This document shows, piece by piece, positions 12,340-23,540 of a DNA stretch of 64,000 bases (position 1 is the first letter of the stretch; every line of letters starts with the position of its first letter). This stretch comes from Blasia pusilla. Taxonomy: Eukaryota; Marchantiophyta; Marchantiopsida; Blasiales. The DNA is taken from contig CM114271.1 of NCBI GenBank assembly GCA_050084515.1, positions 31,434,001-31,498,000 of the forward strand, given 5' to 3'. The notes beneath the pieces were generated by a model that did no database searches, had not been told where the DNA came from, and saw only the letters and a program-made list of their open reading frames with translations. Made by a program: the position numbers and the translations under genes.

Positions 12340-12342
<3 letters not shown>

Positions 12343-14160
12343 ATAATGTCACAGTAGTGCTTCCATAAAAGTTAAAGCCCGCAGCTGAAGAGCACTCGTA
12401 TTAGAGGACTCTCGGACTATCGTGAGGCGTATTAGAGCGTTAACGGGAAATCAAGGTGTTAATGTGCAATCAAGGGTTGATTACTTCCCTGTAGCAGCAA
12501 GTGCGTTCTCAACACAAAAAAGGAAAATGTTTTGATGGAGACGCGATTCACTTCTGCATAAGGTAGCGGCCAAGATAGGGTCAGCCGAGTCTATAGAGTT
12601 TCAGTATTTTTGTGGCTACTATGATGATGATCCGCCCGATTGCATTCTGGTGGATTTGACAAAATACAAACCCCATCACCCTCAATTCATTCCCTGCCCA
12701 ATTCATTCACATTCTTAACATGGAACGCCCACGGTAAAAGTACCCTCGAGGGGCAGTAAATAGAAAAAAGGAAATACTAACTACGGAGAGAGGAGAGGGA
12801 GGCAATTTCGTGGATACCTCGCAACGTCGATGCGAATAAAAAAACCGACAGTTCCGACAAATCCGCTTGGCTCCTTTCCGGCTTCTTTCCTTCAGTTGTT
12901 TCTCCTAGTCGACTTGGGCTTACTCGGGGCTTCCTCACGAACATTCCATTTGCAGACTCCCCATGACGATTAGCATTGGGGACAGCAAGCAACAATCAAC
13001 CCGCTTACAGATCCGCTTGTTGACGGAGAGCCCTTCTGACAGAAATGAAAAGTAACGCCGCAATGCAACCAAAACCTAGAAACTATTCTATCGCCTTGTC
13101 TTCGTCTCCAACTTCGGAAGTGTGAGTAGAGTGCAATGCCGAGCGGAAGCTATTCTGACATGGAAGGCATTCAAACAAGGCCCGGACCTTCATGCCCCTC
13201 TCGTCTTGGTCCAGGGAAAATGGAGAGGTAGGAGCCCTAACAAGGGGGGGGTCATTCAAAGAGTGTGGGTCATTTCCATTGTTGGATCTCTTGGGTTAAG
13301 AATCTGTACCGTTGATTGTAGACCTCCTACGATTGGTCGAATCTAAATGCGGTGGATCGACTCTTTAAGTTGGGAGAAATATGATTGGCTACTACACGGA
13401 TCGATTCAAGGAGGCCGGCCATCCTAGGGGTTTTATTTCCCTACATTTGGTGGATCAATTCAACTGTTCTCCGTTGTTTTGACACGCGTTCATGCAACCT
13501 CCATACTTGCCTCCAGGTAATGTCATCATGGATGGGATGGATGGGATGGGACGATTTAGATTGGGATGAGATGGTGGGATGAGATGGTGGGATGGGTCCG
13601 ACCTGGGTATCGGATATCCAACCCACAGGGCGGACATTTAGTCGTCGGCCAAAGGGTTTCCTCCGACAGACCACTCGTGTTAGAACTCGTGGGTCGGTGG
13701 TGAGGTTGCGGGTGGGTAGGGGGTTAGGACGGGTCTCGGAGCTCGTGGAGTTCCGAAGACCAGAGCCATAAAGGCTCTGGTCTCTCGGACTATCGACAGC
13801 CGTTGAGTTACCCGATTATCACGTGCGCTTGTCTGCCGCAGTGTGCCCTCATGTGCCGAGTCCGTCCGGCTATCGACCCGCCTGAGATACTGCCATGTCC
13901 CTTCCGGCTGGGAGTGCCAGTTGCCTCACCGCCGTAAGGCATTTGTAGCCTTTGTCGCTGGTTGCCTTTTCTTAACCCTGTCCGCATTGGTCGGCCCTCA
14001 CGGCTGCCCTTGCTGTGGCGCCGGCTCTGAAAATACGCCCCATACGACTCCGTCCCTTCCTTGCGACCATGACCATTCTTTCGACCGCCTACCGCGACCA
14101 CATCGTTTGTTGCTGCACAACATACGTCTCAGTGAGAGAGTGTAGATTGAGTGCCGCATG
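12340..14160. other. Gene-free stretch with a GATGG-type minisatellite
   Basis: No gene is recognisable. At 13526-13600 there is a short G-rich minisatellite of variants of gatgggatg and gatgagatggtggg. The DNA is GC-richer than the flanks. No LTR matching the gypsy family is found upstream of the gag relic, so copy A lacks a visible 5' LTR here. Confidence 0.45.
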
Positions 14161-14230
14161 TTAGTTTGAGTGATTGAGTGATTACTCCCGAGGTTGAGAG
14201 TGATCATGTGAGAGGGGTACGAGTGTCATC

Positions 14231-15520
14231 ATGGTGTCCTTTCGGGACTTTGAGAGGCGAGGTGGTGGACCAGAGAGTAGCTCTAGAGGTTTTACCCAAA
14301 GTGGTGCGAGGTTTCGGAGGTCTCCACGTGGGAGACCACCTCGATCTCCTTCTATGTCATCTTCTACTGAGGGGGAGAGTTTAGAGGGGTGTGTTAGTGA
14401 TTCAGTGCAGACATGAGTGGTCCTACCAGTTGGGTGTACGAGATGGACGACTTGGATAGAGGACCACCTAGGTTTTTGGGTATTGTCAACACTATAGAGT
14501 TACACAACTTCATTGCGGAGTTTAGGAGTTGGTGTGACTCATAACGGGCTAGGCACTCTAAAGAATTCAACCCGTTTACAACATGGAATGGTATGTTCTA
14601 GCATTTAGAGGGGGCGCCCATGGACGATTACCATGAGTTCTCCCATAGATATGCCTAGGAGAAGGAGGCATGGCGACTCTAGTATGACCCACATTATGTG
14701 CCATGGCCTGAGTTGTTTCCCGATGAGGAGGAGCCAAGAGAGGCCTCTTCCTCTTCCGCGAGTGATGTTTTAGGAGGTGTAACTCGCACTGGAGCAGTTG
14801 CACCATCGAATTGGGTTTGTTACAAGTTTAACCATGTGGTTGAGTTCTTTGTTGAGTTGAGGAGGAGCTACAACGGGGTACGAACTGAGAAGTTGCGGAG
14901 CATCCACGACTTCCAGAGGCGCCCGGGTGAGAGTTTGCATGAGGCCTACATCCGCTTGCGCCGGTTGATTAATGTCACTCAGGGGATGACAAAGTCCCAC
15001 GCTATCCAATCATGGTATGCAATGTTGGATCGAACCCTGCGGACACGGGCGTGGGAGGGGGTGCTTCTTATGAACACCTCAACTATGTTGAAAGATGTTT
15101 TTAGGACCGATGAGAACATTGAGCGCAACATGGCATAGGAGAGCGTAGCCACCATGAGTTCTAGGCGAGAGCAGTCACGATTGTCTGCACCACCAATGCA
15201 GCAACGTGGATTCCAAGATAGGTTTGTGGCACCACAAGCTTAGGGAAGATACGGCGAGGCGATGCCAGACAGACCTGTGCCTTCATATGCTGCTTAGCAG
15301 CAGCCGCCTACGATTAATTGTTGGCCACGTGGTGGAGCCCATCACCAGCGCAATTGCACTCATGAGGGTTATGGACGCATGCCTCAGAATGGAGGAGATG
15401 GTGTTGCACAAGGAGGATATCAGTGTGACTTTTGTCAGAGGTACGGTCATACACGCGCCAGGTGTTTCAGCCAACACCGTGAGTTACGTTTGGACCGAGG
15501 GCCATAGAGGGCATTAAAGC
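14231..15520 (+). pseudogene. Ty3/gypsy copy A: gag (capsid/nucleocapsid), broken
   Basis: An Arg/Gly/Ser-rich leader (ARFRRSPRGRPPRSPS) is followed, after a frame change at 14413, by a retrotransposon gag-like helical capsid region. Recognisable pieces include FNPFTTWNGMF and the retrotransposon-gag-type stretch FQRRPGESLHEAYIRLRR (about 14910-14965). Two zinc knuckles follow near 15320-15470: CWPRGGAHHQRNC and CDFCQRYGHTRARC, the second with CX2CX4HX4C spacing. In-frame TAG codons occur at 14599, 14656, 14680, 15136, 15241 and 15295, and TAA at 14541, so it cannot make full-length Gag. Most stops fit CAG changed to TAG. Gag would package the element RNA in cytoplasmic particles. It is the 5' part of copy A. 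Confidence 0.8.
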
Positions 15521-16800
15521 AAGTTTCCGGTGTGGGTGGGCCTAGAGTTCGTGCACTATGTGGTCTCGTTGGGGAATGAGGAGATGGAGTTGCCCGAGGT
15601 GGTGGTGGAGTTGTTCGTGAAAGAGGTAGAGTCCCACCACCTAGACTCATCGAGGGAGACGCGGGGCGTGAGGCTGGGACGGCTACTTAAATACAATAGC
15701 TACAACAATAGATTGCCGCTATGGCATTCAGGTTACCCAATGCCGGAGCCGTGGCATTGACTTCTTATAGAGCAGTTGGAGATATGGAGGATCCTAGCAG
15801 GATGTGCGCGACTATCCAGTTGGAGGCAACTGCTGTTGTTACACATGGAGTCGCCGTGGAGTTGGATCCATAGCGAGGGGAAGCCAGGAAACAGATCAGG
15901 CTTCCTCTATCTTTCAAGTTGTTTGAGGCGACGAGGACCCCATCCATGGGTCCTGATTAGAGTTCCTGGAGAGTTGGTGATGTTGTTGGTGTGCAAACAC
16001 GGAGGGCGATGGGAGAAGCGAGTGAAAAAACTCCTATTGTTGATGCTCAAGAGGGGCATGTGTCGAGCACGTTGTTGGGGGCGGCCACCATTGTGTACCA
16101 CGCTCCACTATTTTCTGCTTCCGATGTTATGACGTTGGGAGGTACGTCTGCCGAGGTTTTCCGGCTGGACGCTATGTTATGTGAGCGTGGATATGGAGGT
16201 CTTGCATCACGTTCAGAGGTGCTTGCAGACAGGGTGATGGACATGCCCTTGGAGCCGATGCTTGGGCCTTCCACCTCACATTCATGGGAGGTTACGACTG
16301 CTAGGATGGCGGAGATGCCAGCTACACTTGCAATACAACATGCCATGGCTTCTCCTGGTGTTGTGTTGCTAGATAACCGAGGAGATATCTTCTGGTTGGT
16401 GATTCCAAGAGGTAGAGTTTTTAGTCTGTAGCGTGTCTTGCTAGATTCACAAGCACAACCCTTGATTTTAGGGAAATTGGCATTCAGAGGGTTGGGCTTG
16501 ACGAGAGCCGATGTGGAGCGTTGTCCATTTTGGATTCGTACATCCTTGGGTGGAGCGAGTACCACACAATTTATCACTCGAAAAGAGGTCGTGATGAGGA
16601 TTTTCCCGGGACATCCTACAGATGAGTGTGTGGTGCGAGCGAAGGCGACAATGACCGATGTAGAGTCCCACGACGTCTTGGTTGTTGGAGATGTGTTGTA
16701 TCCGATGGGTTTTCCCCATGATCACTAGGAGGAGTCAGCATCCTACAGACCAAGATGAGAGTCTGGTGATGGGCAACTTAGGTCATTAACCATTTGATTC
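15521..16800 (+). pseudogene. Ty3/gypsy copy A: linker and aspartic protease, broken
   Basis: From 15991 the + strand reads as the protease part of the gypsy polyprotein. The retropepsin-type LLD-S segment is at about 16435-16455 (VLLDSQAQPLILG; a functional enzyme has D-S/T-G, so the active site is damaged). It is followed by FRGLGLTRADVERCPFWI, which recurs almost unchanged in copy E at 63.75 kb. A TAG at 16429 sits where copy E has Gln, and a TAG at 16726 where copy E has Trp. Upstream, 15521-15990, is a frame-shifted linker with Gly-rich and acidic pieces. In an intact element the protease would cut the Gag-Pol polyprotein. Confidence 0.7.
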
Positions 16801-16888
16801 ACGGGTGGAGTGATCAAGCGACATCTAGGATAGATGGAGACTTTGGCAGCATTTAGCAACGCCTAACACTTGTAGAGGAAGGCGTGTT

Positions 16889-17110
16889 TTGGTAGCGGCA
16901 TCATTCCGTGGAGGAGATGAGCCACTGTGGGGCTCAAGTGAGGAGCTCCAACGTTTAGATGATGAGCATGTGCAGATGGTGTGGAGTCAAGCGTATGCAC
17001 CAGAGCGTGCAGAGGAGGGTATTCGCGTGTTGGATCTCTTTAGCGGGATCAGCACTTGCTTAGTTGTTGTTTTGCAAGGAGGAATGCACGTGCATTAGTA
17101 CATGTACGTT
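16889..17110 (+). pseudogene. Copy A: N-terminal fragment of retrotransposon C5 DNA methyltransferase
   Basis: This frame contains the S-adenosylmethionine-binding motif I of C5 cytosine methyltransferases (RVLDLFSGIST, about 17030-17065) followed by a Tyr-rich strand (YMYVKI) that matches the motif II region of copy E. Upstream is the conserved lead-in PLWGSSEELQRL. A TAG at 17096 replaces an expected Gln. The domain stops abruptly at about 17110, where sequence switches to the body of the LTR: a deletion has removed the rest of the methyltransferase, all of pol and the first part of the 3' LTR. Confidence 0.8.
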
Positions 17111-17111
17111 A

Positions 17112-17673
17112 AGATTGTCACGAATTTTAGGATAGATCGGCGAGATCTAGTAGAGCCCCTTCGGAGATACTGGAGGGCAGCCTCAAGAGGTCGAGGATGA
17201 CCTGCTCATGCCACGGGTAACCTGAGAGAACCAGTCTCGCCTTCGTTTCGGCTCATTTGGAGCCATATATAGGCACGTACTATTACGATTAAGTTTCTAT
17301 TTTGAATATAGTTGCCTTTCCACTTTGGGAAGTGGTCTTTGACCCGCTATAGCACGTCAAGAGCCAAGGAGATGACCTCCGAGCATAGGTTATCGAGGAG
17401 AGAGTTTGGGAGAGGGAAGGGGGTATACCTCCAAGAGAGAGAGCTTGAGAGCTCATTATTTTTTTGTTGAACCTCTTGGCATGAGGCAGCGGAGCTATGG
17501 TCTTGCTTGCCTTGTGTGTGTTACCCAAGCCTCTCATTAGAAGAGTGGGTTTGGTTTGACATGAGAGAGTGGACACCATGGAAAGCTTGGTGTGAGATAT
17601 TGATGTGAGACCTACTTGATTTATTGGAGATATTTTGGTATTTCTCGTTTTTTGGATGCATGATCGTGCGTCA
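17112..17673 (+). mobile_element. Copy A: 3' LTR, 5'-truncated
   Basis: This matches, in reverse orientation, the LTRs at 18906-19671 and 57448-58560. Shared landmarks are ttaggatagatcgg, cttcgtttcggctcatttgg, aacctcttggcatgaggc and ttggagatattttggta. It begins inside the LTR because of the deletion that joins it to the methyltransferase relic, and ends at about 17673 in a CA. It carries the family's TATA box. Confidence 0.8.
17264..17272 (+). promoter_or_regulatory. LTR TATA box
   Basis: The sequence catatatagg lies inside the LTR, after the conserved cggctcatttggagc block. It is the best candidate core promoter of the retroelement family; the equivalent positions in the other LTRs are diverged (tatatgg or atatgg). 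Confidence 0.55.
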
Positions 17674-17679
17674 TGATAC

Positions 17680-18060
17680 ATATGTGAGTCATATATCGAG
17701 TCATATAGGTTACCAAATTTTTTTTAAATTAATAGGTCGTGATACACGAGTCATATATTGAGACATGAAGGTCACCTAAAAGTTAGTCATGGTGGTCATT
17801 TGAGTCATATTGATTTCTTTGGTTTGTATGAATGATTGTGTTCTTAAGTCATAAAATATAAATGAGTCATATAGAGGACTCAGATTTTTCTGAACTGACG
17901 GATGATGATTATGTCATAAAATACCATTGAGTCATATTGATCAGTTTGATTTGAAAAAATGACATAAGTTGGACATATATGACTCTTGTAAATGACTCAA
18001 TTCCTTTGATATGACTTGAGACTTAGTATCATGTATGACAGTTTACATTACATGATGTTC
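17680..18060. repeat. CACTA subterminal repeat cluster, left side
   Basis: At least ten copies of gtcatat or gtcataa occur here on either strand, for example gagtcatatatcgagtcatatagg. In CACTA elements such arrays bind the TNPA-type accessory protein and lie within a few hundred bases of the ends. The expected CACTA terminus to the left is absent. Confidence 0.6.
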
Positions 18061-18145
18061 ATCATCTCCTGGAGATTAGGGGAAGATACTTGAAGTATGT
18101 CATTCAAGTAGGATACGATGCCCCCTCTACAAAACCCTTCCCTGT

Positions 18146-18400
18146 CTCAAACTTACAACATTGAATGAAGAAAGACAAGAAAGATCCAATAGAGAATACC
18201 TTCTATTTAGTAGCTAGTTATACTCCTACTAGCAAGTTTCAGATTGAAGGAGAGTGAGCACAAACTTACAACATTGAATGAAGAAAGAGAAGAAAGAAAA
18301 TCCAATAGAGAATACCTTCTATTTAGTAGTTAGTTCTACTCCTACTAACGAGATTCACCTTGAAACAGAGTGAGAAGGGACATGATTTAATCTAAAACAT
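18146..18400. repeat. Tandem repeat, period about 113 bp
   Basis: The blocks acttacaacattgaatgaag and agagaataccttctatttag recur in order, starting at 18151 and 18264. A decayed third partial unit follows near 18380. Both lie inside the CACTA element, 3' of the coding relic. Confidence 0.75.
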
Positions 18401-18604
18401 TGGGAAGAAGTAAGAAAATAGCTAGATAGAAATATAAGGGCATGCATATATTCATAGAAATGATTTACAAAATGGCCCATTGTTTATCGCAAAGATAACT
18501 TCATGTAGACTAATTCCTAGTGTTGGTATGGTGTCAAAATTGCATGTGAAACAAAATATCAGCAAGTATTACTAACTAAACTGCAACTACAACTAGAGGG
18601 ATGC

Positions 18605-18900
18605 TCTAATGTACAACTTTCTTCAAGTTCATTTCAAGCCAGAGAATTAAACCCCCAAGAGCATCATCCAAGGTGTATTGAGGTGGCAAGTCATGCTCAT
18701 TTGGCTACCACAACTTATGATCCAAAAAAGCAAGATGGACTGTCTTGAGTTCCACTTGCACTATTCCCAAAGGAATATCACTTCCCTGAAACTTGTCTCG
18801 TCCACTCAAACCCCTCACCACACCGTTTCCCAATATTGTCCTTCTAAGCTTCGGTTTTGTGATGTGAACTTCATCTCCCACTTGAAGCTACAAACAGAAG
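18605..18900 (-). pseudogene. CACTA-associated C-terminal domain relic
   Basis: The - strand encodes about 95 residues with only two TAG interruptions: VGDEVHITKPKLR, then GNGVVRGLSGRDKFQGSDIP, PLGIVQVELKTV and LDDALGGLILW. The pattern (Gly-rich strand, conserved PLG, hydrophobic strand, LDDALGG..LW) resembles the small C-terminal domain often found in plant CACTA proteins. It is cut at its N-terminal side by insertion of gypsy copy C at 18906. Assignment is by pattern only. Confidence 0.45.
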
Positions 18901-18905
18901 ATGGA

Positions 18906-19671
18906 TGTCGTGCGCATACACATCGCTACACAACATACATCACTGTCATCGAACACACACACAAACACACACGATCCCATGCTAACTCATGGCATCCATA
19001 CACATAAGCGAGAAGTACCAAAATATGTCCAATAAAGTAAGATCCAATCTCTCTACACCATCTCACACCATAGCTCTCAAAGGTGTGATCCCTCTCTCAT
19101 CTCAAACCAAACCCACTCTCCTAAGGAGAGGCTTAGGTTACACTCACAAGACAAGGGACCATAGCTCTGCCGCCTCATGCCAAGAGGTTCAACAAAGAGA
19201 GAATGAGCTCTGAAGCTTTCTCTCTTGGAGGTATACCCCCTTCCCTCTCCCAAGCCCTCTCAACAATAACCTATGCTTGCAGGTCACCTCCTTGGCTCTT
19301 GACCTACTGTAGCGGGTCAAGGGCCAATTCCTAAAGTAGAAAGTCAACTATCCCCAATAAGGAAACTTACCCAAAATAGTAAATTCCTCTATATGGATCC
19401 AAATGAGCCGAAACGAAGGGGAAACCTGCTCTCTGAGGTTTCCCGGGGCCTCAATAGGTCATCCTCAACCTCCTAGGCATGTCCTCCACTACTCGTGCAG
19501 ACGCTTTGCTAGATCCCGTCGATCTATCCTAACAGTCGTGATAGTTGTCATGCGCATACACATCGCTACACAATATACATCGCTATCATCGAACACACAC
19601 ACAAACACACACAATCCCATGCTAACTCATGGCATCCATACACAAAGGTGAGAAGTTCCAAAATATCTCCA
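18906..19671 (-). mobile_element. Copy C: 3' LTR (766 bp)
   Basis: In element orientation the LTR starts TGGAGATATTTTGG at 19671, directly after a polypurine tract, and ends GCGCACGACA at 18906, giving TG...CA ends. About 120 bases at its start (19671-19550) are repeated as a direct copy at its end (19027-18906). Body landmarks match the LTRs of copies A and E. The five bases outside the left end are atgga; no matching right-hand duplication could be tested, because the other end of the element is deleted or unrecognised. Confidence 0.8.
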
Positions 19672-19690
19672 GTCGCCCCCCTAGATGGTG
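19672..19690 (-). promoter_or_regulatory. Copy C: polypurine tract
   Basis: On the - strand, ctagggggg lies just upstream of the LTR start. This is the expected second-strand primer site of an LTR retrotransposon. In copy E the equivalent is ctagggggaaat at 58561-58572. Confidence 0.65.
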
Positions 19691-19865
19691 GTTAGGTCCC
19701 TCTAACTCCAGATAGCCATCTATCCCTACCTACCACAACATACATCTCTAGGATGCTAAGAGCAGAAAGGCCGGATGCTAATGTGGCCCCATCGTTAGTC
19801 GCCAACATGTCATCCATGTCACAAAAAAAGTCGGAATCAAAACCTACCTAGTATCTCCTCTGTGT

Positions 19866-20012
19866 ACATCTGGGACACATCCATCATCCCCGAGGAACCT
19901 AAGTGAGAGGTGGCGTCATACATGCCATATGCCAACCTCTCGAACATCCATTACAAACTAGCATCGTGGCCGTACCACGAGCAGAACCATACAACATACA
20001 ACGCAAGCATGC
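19866..20012 (-). pseudogene. Copy C: C-terminal PHD finger
   Basis: Following the integrase C-terminal domain, the - strand encodes a PHD-type zinc finger. It has CLRCMLYG, then MLVCNGCSRGWHMAC, then PPLT, and ends WMCPRC. Six of the expected ligands of the C4HC3 pattern are in place, including the GWH..C core and the closing WxCPxC. One Cys is Tyr (CMLY; copy E keeps CMLC), and TAG and TGA codons interrupt the loop before WMCPRC. PHD fingers read histone H3 tails, commonly methylated or unmodified Lys4, so this module could direct integration or tether the element protein to chromatin. Specificity cannot be read from here. Confidence 0.75.
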
Positions 20013-20038
20013 AGGAACTATTGCTGAGCTCGGATCTA

Positions 20039-21240
20039 CTATACCATCATGTTAGGAAGGTAACATGGCGAACAATTACGCACATGGTCCTTCCATACCA
20101 TACCATCGCGTCCCTCCATCAAGAGAACACCGGAGGACAAAACGTCACGCACTCTAAGGATAGTGCGCCCTATAGTCACATCCAATGTCGTCAGTGCCGT
20201 TTGCTGCAAGTAGACATAATCTCCGTGATGAAACCTCCGAATAGTTGGTCGGTAACCACCATCCCGAATAGTCGCATACCTCAACGTATCCCGATGCTGC
20301 GCAATCGCCAAGTTCTCGAACGTCATGGGCATCACTCATGACATTCAAGAACTTGTATGTATGGATACATGCTCGTATCCATACATATGGCTCATCAAGG
20401 TCCAACATCTCACCAGCATCTCGACGAATGGACGCTGGTAAATCTGGCTCTCGGCCATAAAGTAGGAAGTACAGTAAAAAAAGACGCTAAGGATGCCTGC
20501 CTGTTGAATGTGTATCACATCGCCAACCACGGCAACTGGAGGTCCCAATCTCCTAGATGACCTCTCTGCAAGCCATACTTGTGTAAACCCCTCTTCATCG
20601 TCTGCACAACTCTCTCCGCTAATCCATCCGCCTCAGGATGATCTCGCGAAGTCGTGCGGTGGTCGATCAGCGCCTGATCACAAAAGGCATGGAAATCACC
20701 GCGAAACTTGGTACCCTAGTCTGTCAACACCTCAGATGATGGGCCATAATGACTCAGCACTCTATCAAGGAAGGCATAAGCTACTCCCTCACTCGCTTTG
20801 TCAGGCAATGCAACCAACTCGATCCACTTCGAGAAGTGCTCGACCTTCACCAACACATAACGACTATGACGCTCCGTCAAAGGCAAAGGTCCTGCAAAAT
20901 CCAAACTCCATCTATACCCTAAGCCCATTATCGATAACGGATGCAAATGTGGAGTCGGAGCATTGAATGATGCTCGGACCCGATCACACACCATGCACCT
21001 GGCAACAAACTACTGAACGTCAGTCTACATGCCTCGCCACCAATACTAAATCTAGAGCAAGTTGTACGTCCGCTTCACCCCAAAGTGACCCAACTCCTCG
21101 TGGGCATGCTGCACTAGTCGTGCTCTTTGCAAAGGATGCAGCACTACGCGTACTCTGCCATCCTCCCAAACCCTCAAAACATGTATCCCCTCCCAACAGA
21201 ACCGTGTGGCCCGCTGTAGGATCCGATCCCGCTCTTTAGC
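20039..21240 (-). pseudogene. Copy C: integrase, broken
   Basis: The - strand carries the gypsy integrase in several frames. The catalytic core begins SLDFAGPLPLTE (first Asp, about 20905), and a region ending EVLTD (second Asp) is near 20720. The C-terminal domain has AQHRDTLRYATIRDGGYRP and GDYVYLQQTALT (about 20300-20190), then MEGRDGMVWKDHVRN. The N-terminal HHCC zinc region is at about 21110-20985. Stops and frame changes separate these parts. In a live element this enzyme inserts the cDNA. Sequence is close to copy E, aligned part by part. Confidence 0.8.
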
Positions 21241-22552
21241 ACCCACGGTGCTCGCAACGCTGCAAGTACGAAGGTACTCCAAGACTACTCCATCATCATG
21301 AATATCTCGGCCACTTGTCGTCTCCTCACTAGCCTCGGGATCCAAGGACTCTCCACTAGACCTCGCCATTGAAGTCTCCACACTTTGGCTCTCCATAGCC
21401 AACATGCCTAAATAGGCTAATGCGTGCCATCCTGGCACTGACTTCTCATCACTCTCTCCATGCCATCGAGCTCCAGTCGCATCTCGCTGACTCGGGCATG
21501 GGTTACGACTCAACCTATCTGCATCTTGGTTGAGCGTCCCAAGTCTATGTAGCACCTGAAAATCATACTCCTCCAACAACAAAGCCCATCTCGCAAGCTT
21601 CCTTGTAAGCTTGTTGGACTCCATCAACCACTTCAGTGGTTGATGATTAGTGATGATGGTAAAGGGGTTGTCGAATAAGTAACACCTGAAATGCGCGACA
21701 GCCCACACCGCAACCAAGCACTCACCTCATACGAGTTGTATCTCGCCTCTACAGCGTTGTTCGAGCGGCTAGCGCAAGCCACCACAAACTCTCTACCCTC
21801 ATCATCATGCTGGGTAAGCACCGCTCCAAGCCCCAACATGCTTCAATCTGTGTGCAATTGGAAAGGATGCCCCTTGATCAGTCTCCTCAAGATGGGCGCG
21901 AACATCAACCTGTCCTTGAGCAACTGAAATGCTCGCTCCTGCTCATCCCCCCAGTGCCACTCATGATCCACCTTGGTCAACAAGGTCAGCGGCTTCACAA
22001 TCGAACTGAATCCCTTGACGTTTCGCGGATAGAAGTTCGCCAATCCCATGAATGCGCAAACACAGCTCACATCTATTGGGCGTGGAATGCGTGAGATAGC
22101 CTCTACCTTTGTCTACTGAAGACCAAGGCCCCTTGGGTATATCGTATGACCCAAGTACTCAATTTGGTCGTAGAAGAACTTATACTTACCTGGATGTAGC
22201 TTCAGCCCATGTAATTGCAATCATCGAGATACCTTCTCTAGATGTCGCTCATGCTCCTCAACAGTGGCGCTAAAGACTACGATGTCATCAATATATCACC
22301 TAGCAAAATCCAGACTAGCCAAGATCCTATCCATGACCTTGTAAAACTCAGCCGGGGCGTTCTTTAACTCAAATGGTAAGGACCGCCACTCGTAAAAACA
22401 ATCCTTCCCGTGAGGATCGATGCCCCAAAATGCGGTCTTCTGCCTGTCCTCCAATCTGATAGGTAGTTGATGGTATCCGGCTCGCAAATCCAATGAACTG
22501 AAGACCTTTGCATGACGAATCGCATCAAAGATCTCCTAAGGGATGGGCATGG
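21240..22552 (-). pseudogene. Copy C: reverse transcriptase (C-terminal part) and RNase H, broken
   Basis: From 22493 the - strand reads the RT palm (MDLRAGYHQLPIRLEDRQ, KTAFWGIDPHGKD, LPFELKNAPAEF). Thumb and connection pieces follow (LANFYPRNVKGFSSIVKPL, about 22050). RNase H follows, with MLGLGAVLTQHDDEG, then a tethered strand, NHQPLKWLMESNKLT and LNQDADRLSRNP (about 21520). The N-terminal third of RT is missing: at about 22552 sequence jumps to the region upstream of the protease. Stops and shifts at about 22296 and 21840 also inactivate it. Confidence 0.8.
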
Positions 22553-22745
22553 TATACCTATCAGCCTGCCATGAATCTGACGTGGACGGCCCGAGCATCC
22601 GCTCTAAGGGCAGGTCCATCACCTCCTCTGCAATCACCTCTGAACGTGTCAGGCAACTCCAACTCCTCGTCCCCCAATGGGACCACCTGGTGTACGATCT
22701 CTAGGCCCACCCTGACCGGCTACTTGCTCTAGTGCCCTCTCTAGC
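22553..22745 (-). pseudogene. Copy C: pre-protease remnant joined to RT by deletion
   Basis: On the - strand this segment encodes MDLPLERMLGPSTSDSW, clearly homologous to MDMPLEPMLGPSTSHSW in copy A (about 16240), which lies upstream of the protease. Here it directly precedes RT at 22552, so the protease and the whole methyltransferase were deleted. The boundary with CACTA DNA to the right is not sharp. Confidence 0.65.
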
Positions 22746-23307
22746 CCTCAAGCTCACTTTTTGACCATTGAGCATAAACTATATGCAAGGGAGCCAAACT
22801 TTTGCGATCGCTCTAGAAGCCTGCCGTGCAAATCGAATTACAATCAAAATTTTAGAAACCTTTCTACGTTTGAACAAAAGATAGAGAGGGAGGTAAGAAA
22901 ACTCACTTTCAATGTCCATTCATTATGCTGAACTGCTGTTACGGAGCCTGCGTTGTGAAGCTCAATCTTCCTAATGTAACAACAAGCATTCCTTGCTACC
23001 TCGTGCGATGTACTACATTGGCGCCTCAATCCCTCGTACTCATCAATCTCACGACTCCAACGTTAGCTTCCACGGTCTTCCTTGCTCCTTTGTTGTGGTT
23101 CTCTTCAACGCATGTAGTTGCCCTTGACCGCTCACTATTCACTTGGAAAAATTAGTGGAGTTTGATGTGCTCTTCCCATCTCCCGCACTCACTAAGGCTC
23201 TTCCTCTCTCCCGCATTCACGAGCCTCTCACGTGGTCTTTATGTTCCTTCAACGAGAATGGCGATTGCTCTTCCCCAATGCATACTTTGCTTGCAATGAG
23301 CCCCGAT

Positions 23308-23540
23308 CTTGTGTGATTCCTGTGCTGTAGGTACGTGTAGGCATTCCTTGATCCCTAAATGGACTAATTCGAGCCCGCTCTTTCCCGCTCCATACACACT
23401 GCGTCTGCGTGATTGCTCGTAGGACTAGTGAGCCTCTATCTTCGAGCCTCGATCTCCTTTAATTTTCCCGGCTGCAGGTATATGTAGGCACTCCTTCATC
23501 CCTAAACAGACTAGCTACTTCGAGCCCGCTCTTCCCTCTA
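23308..23540. repeat. Duplicated segment, period about 145 bp
   Basis: The run of landmarks gtgtaggca, ttccttgatccctaaa and gactaattcgagcccgctc (from about 23335) recurs from about 23480 as tatgtaggca, actccttcatccctaaa and cttcgagcccgctc. It lies in the non-coding right part of the CACTA region. No coding potential was seen. Confidence 0.65.

Noticed and set aside
12104-12352. Ser-Leu repeat open frame on the - strand
   Set aside because: Translation of the GA microsatellite and LINE tail; no real protein.
14412-14416. ATGA overlap as programmed translational coupling in gag
   Set aside because: The copy is full of stops, so a decay-related frame shift is the simpler explanation; a family consensus would be needed.
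15776-16132. 118-codon + strand frame in copy A
   Set aside because: It is out of frame with the family protein; the protease reading in the neighbouring frame matches copy E.
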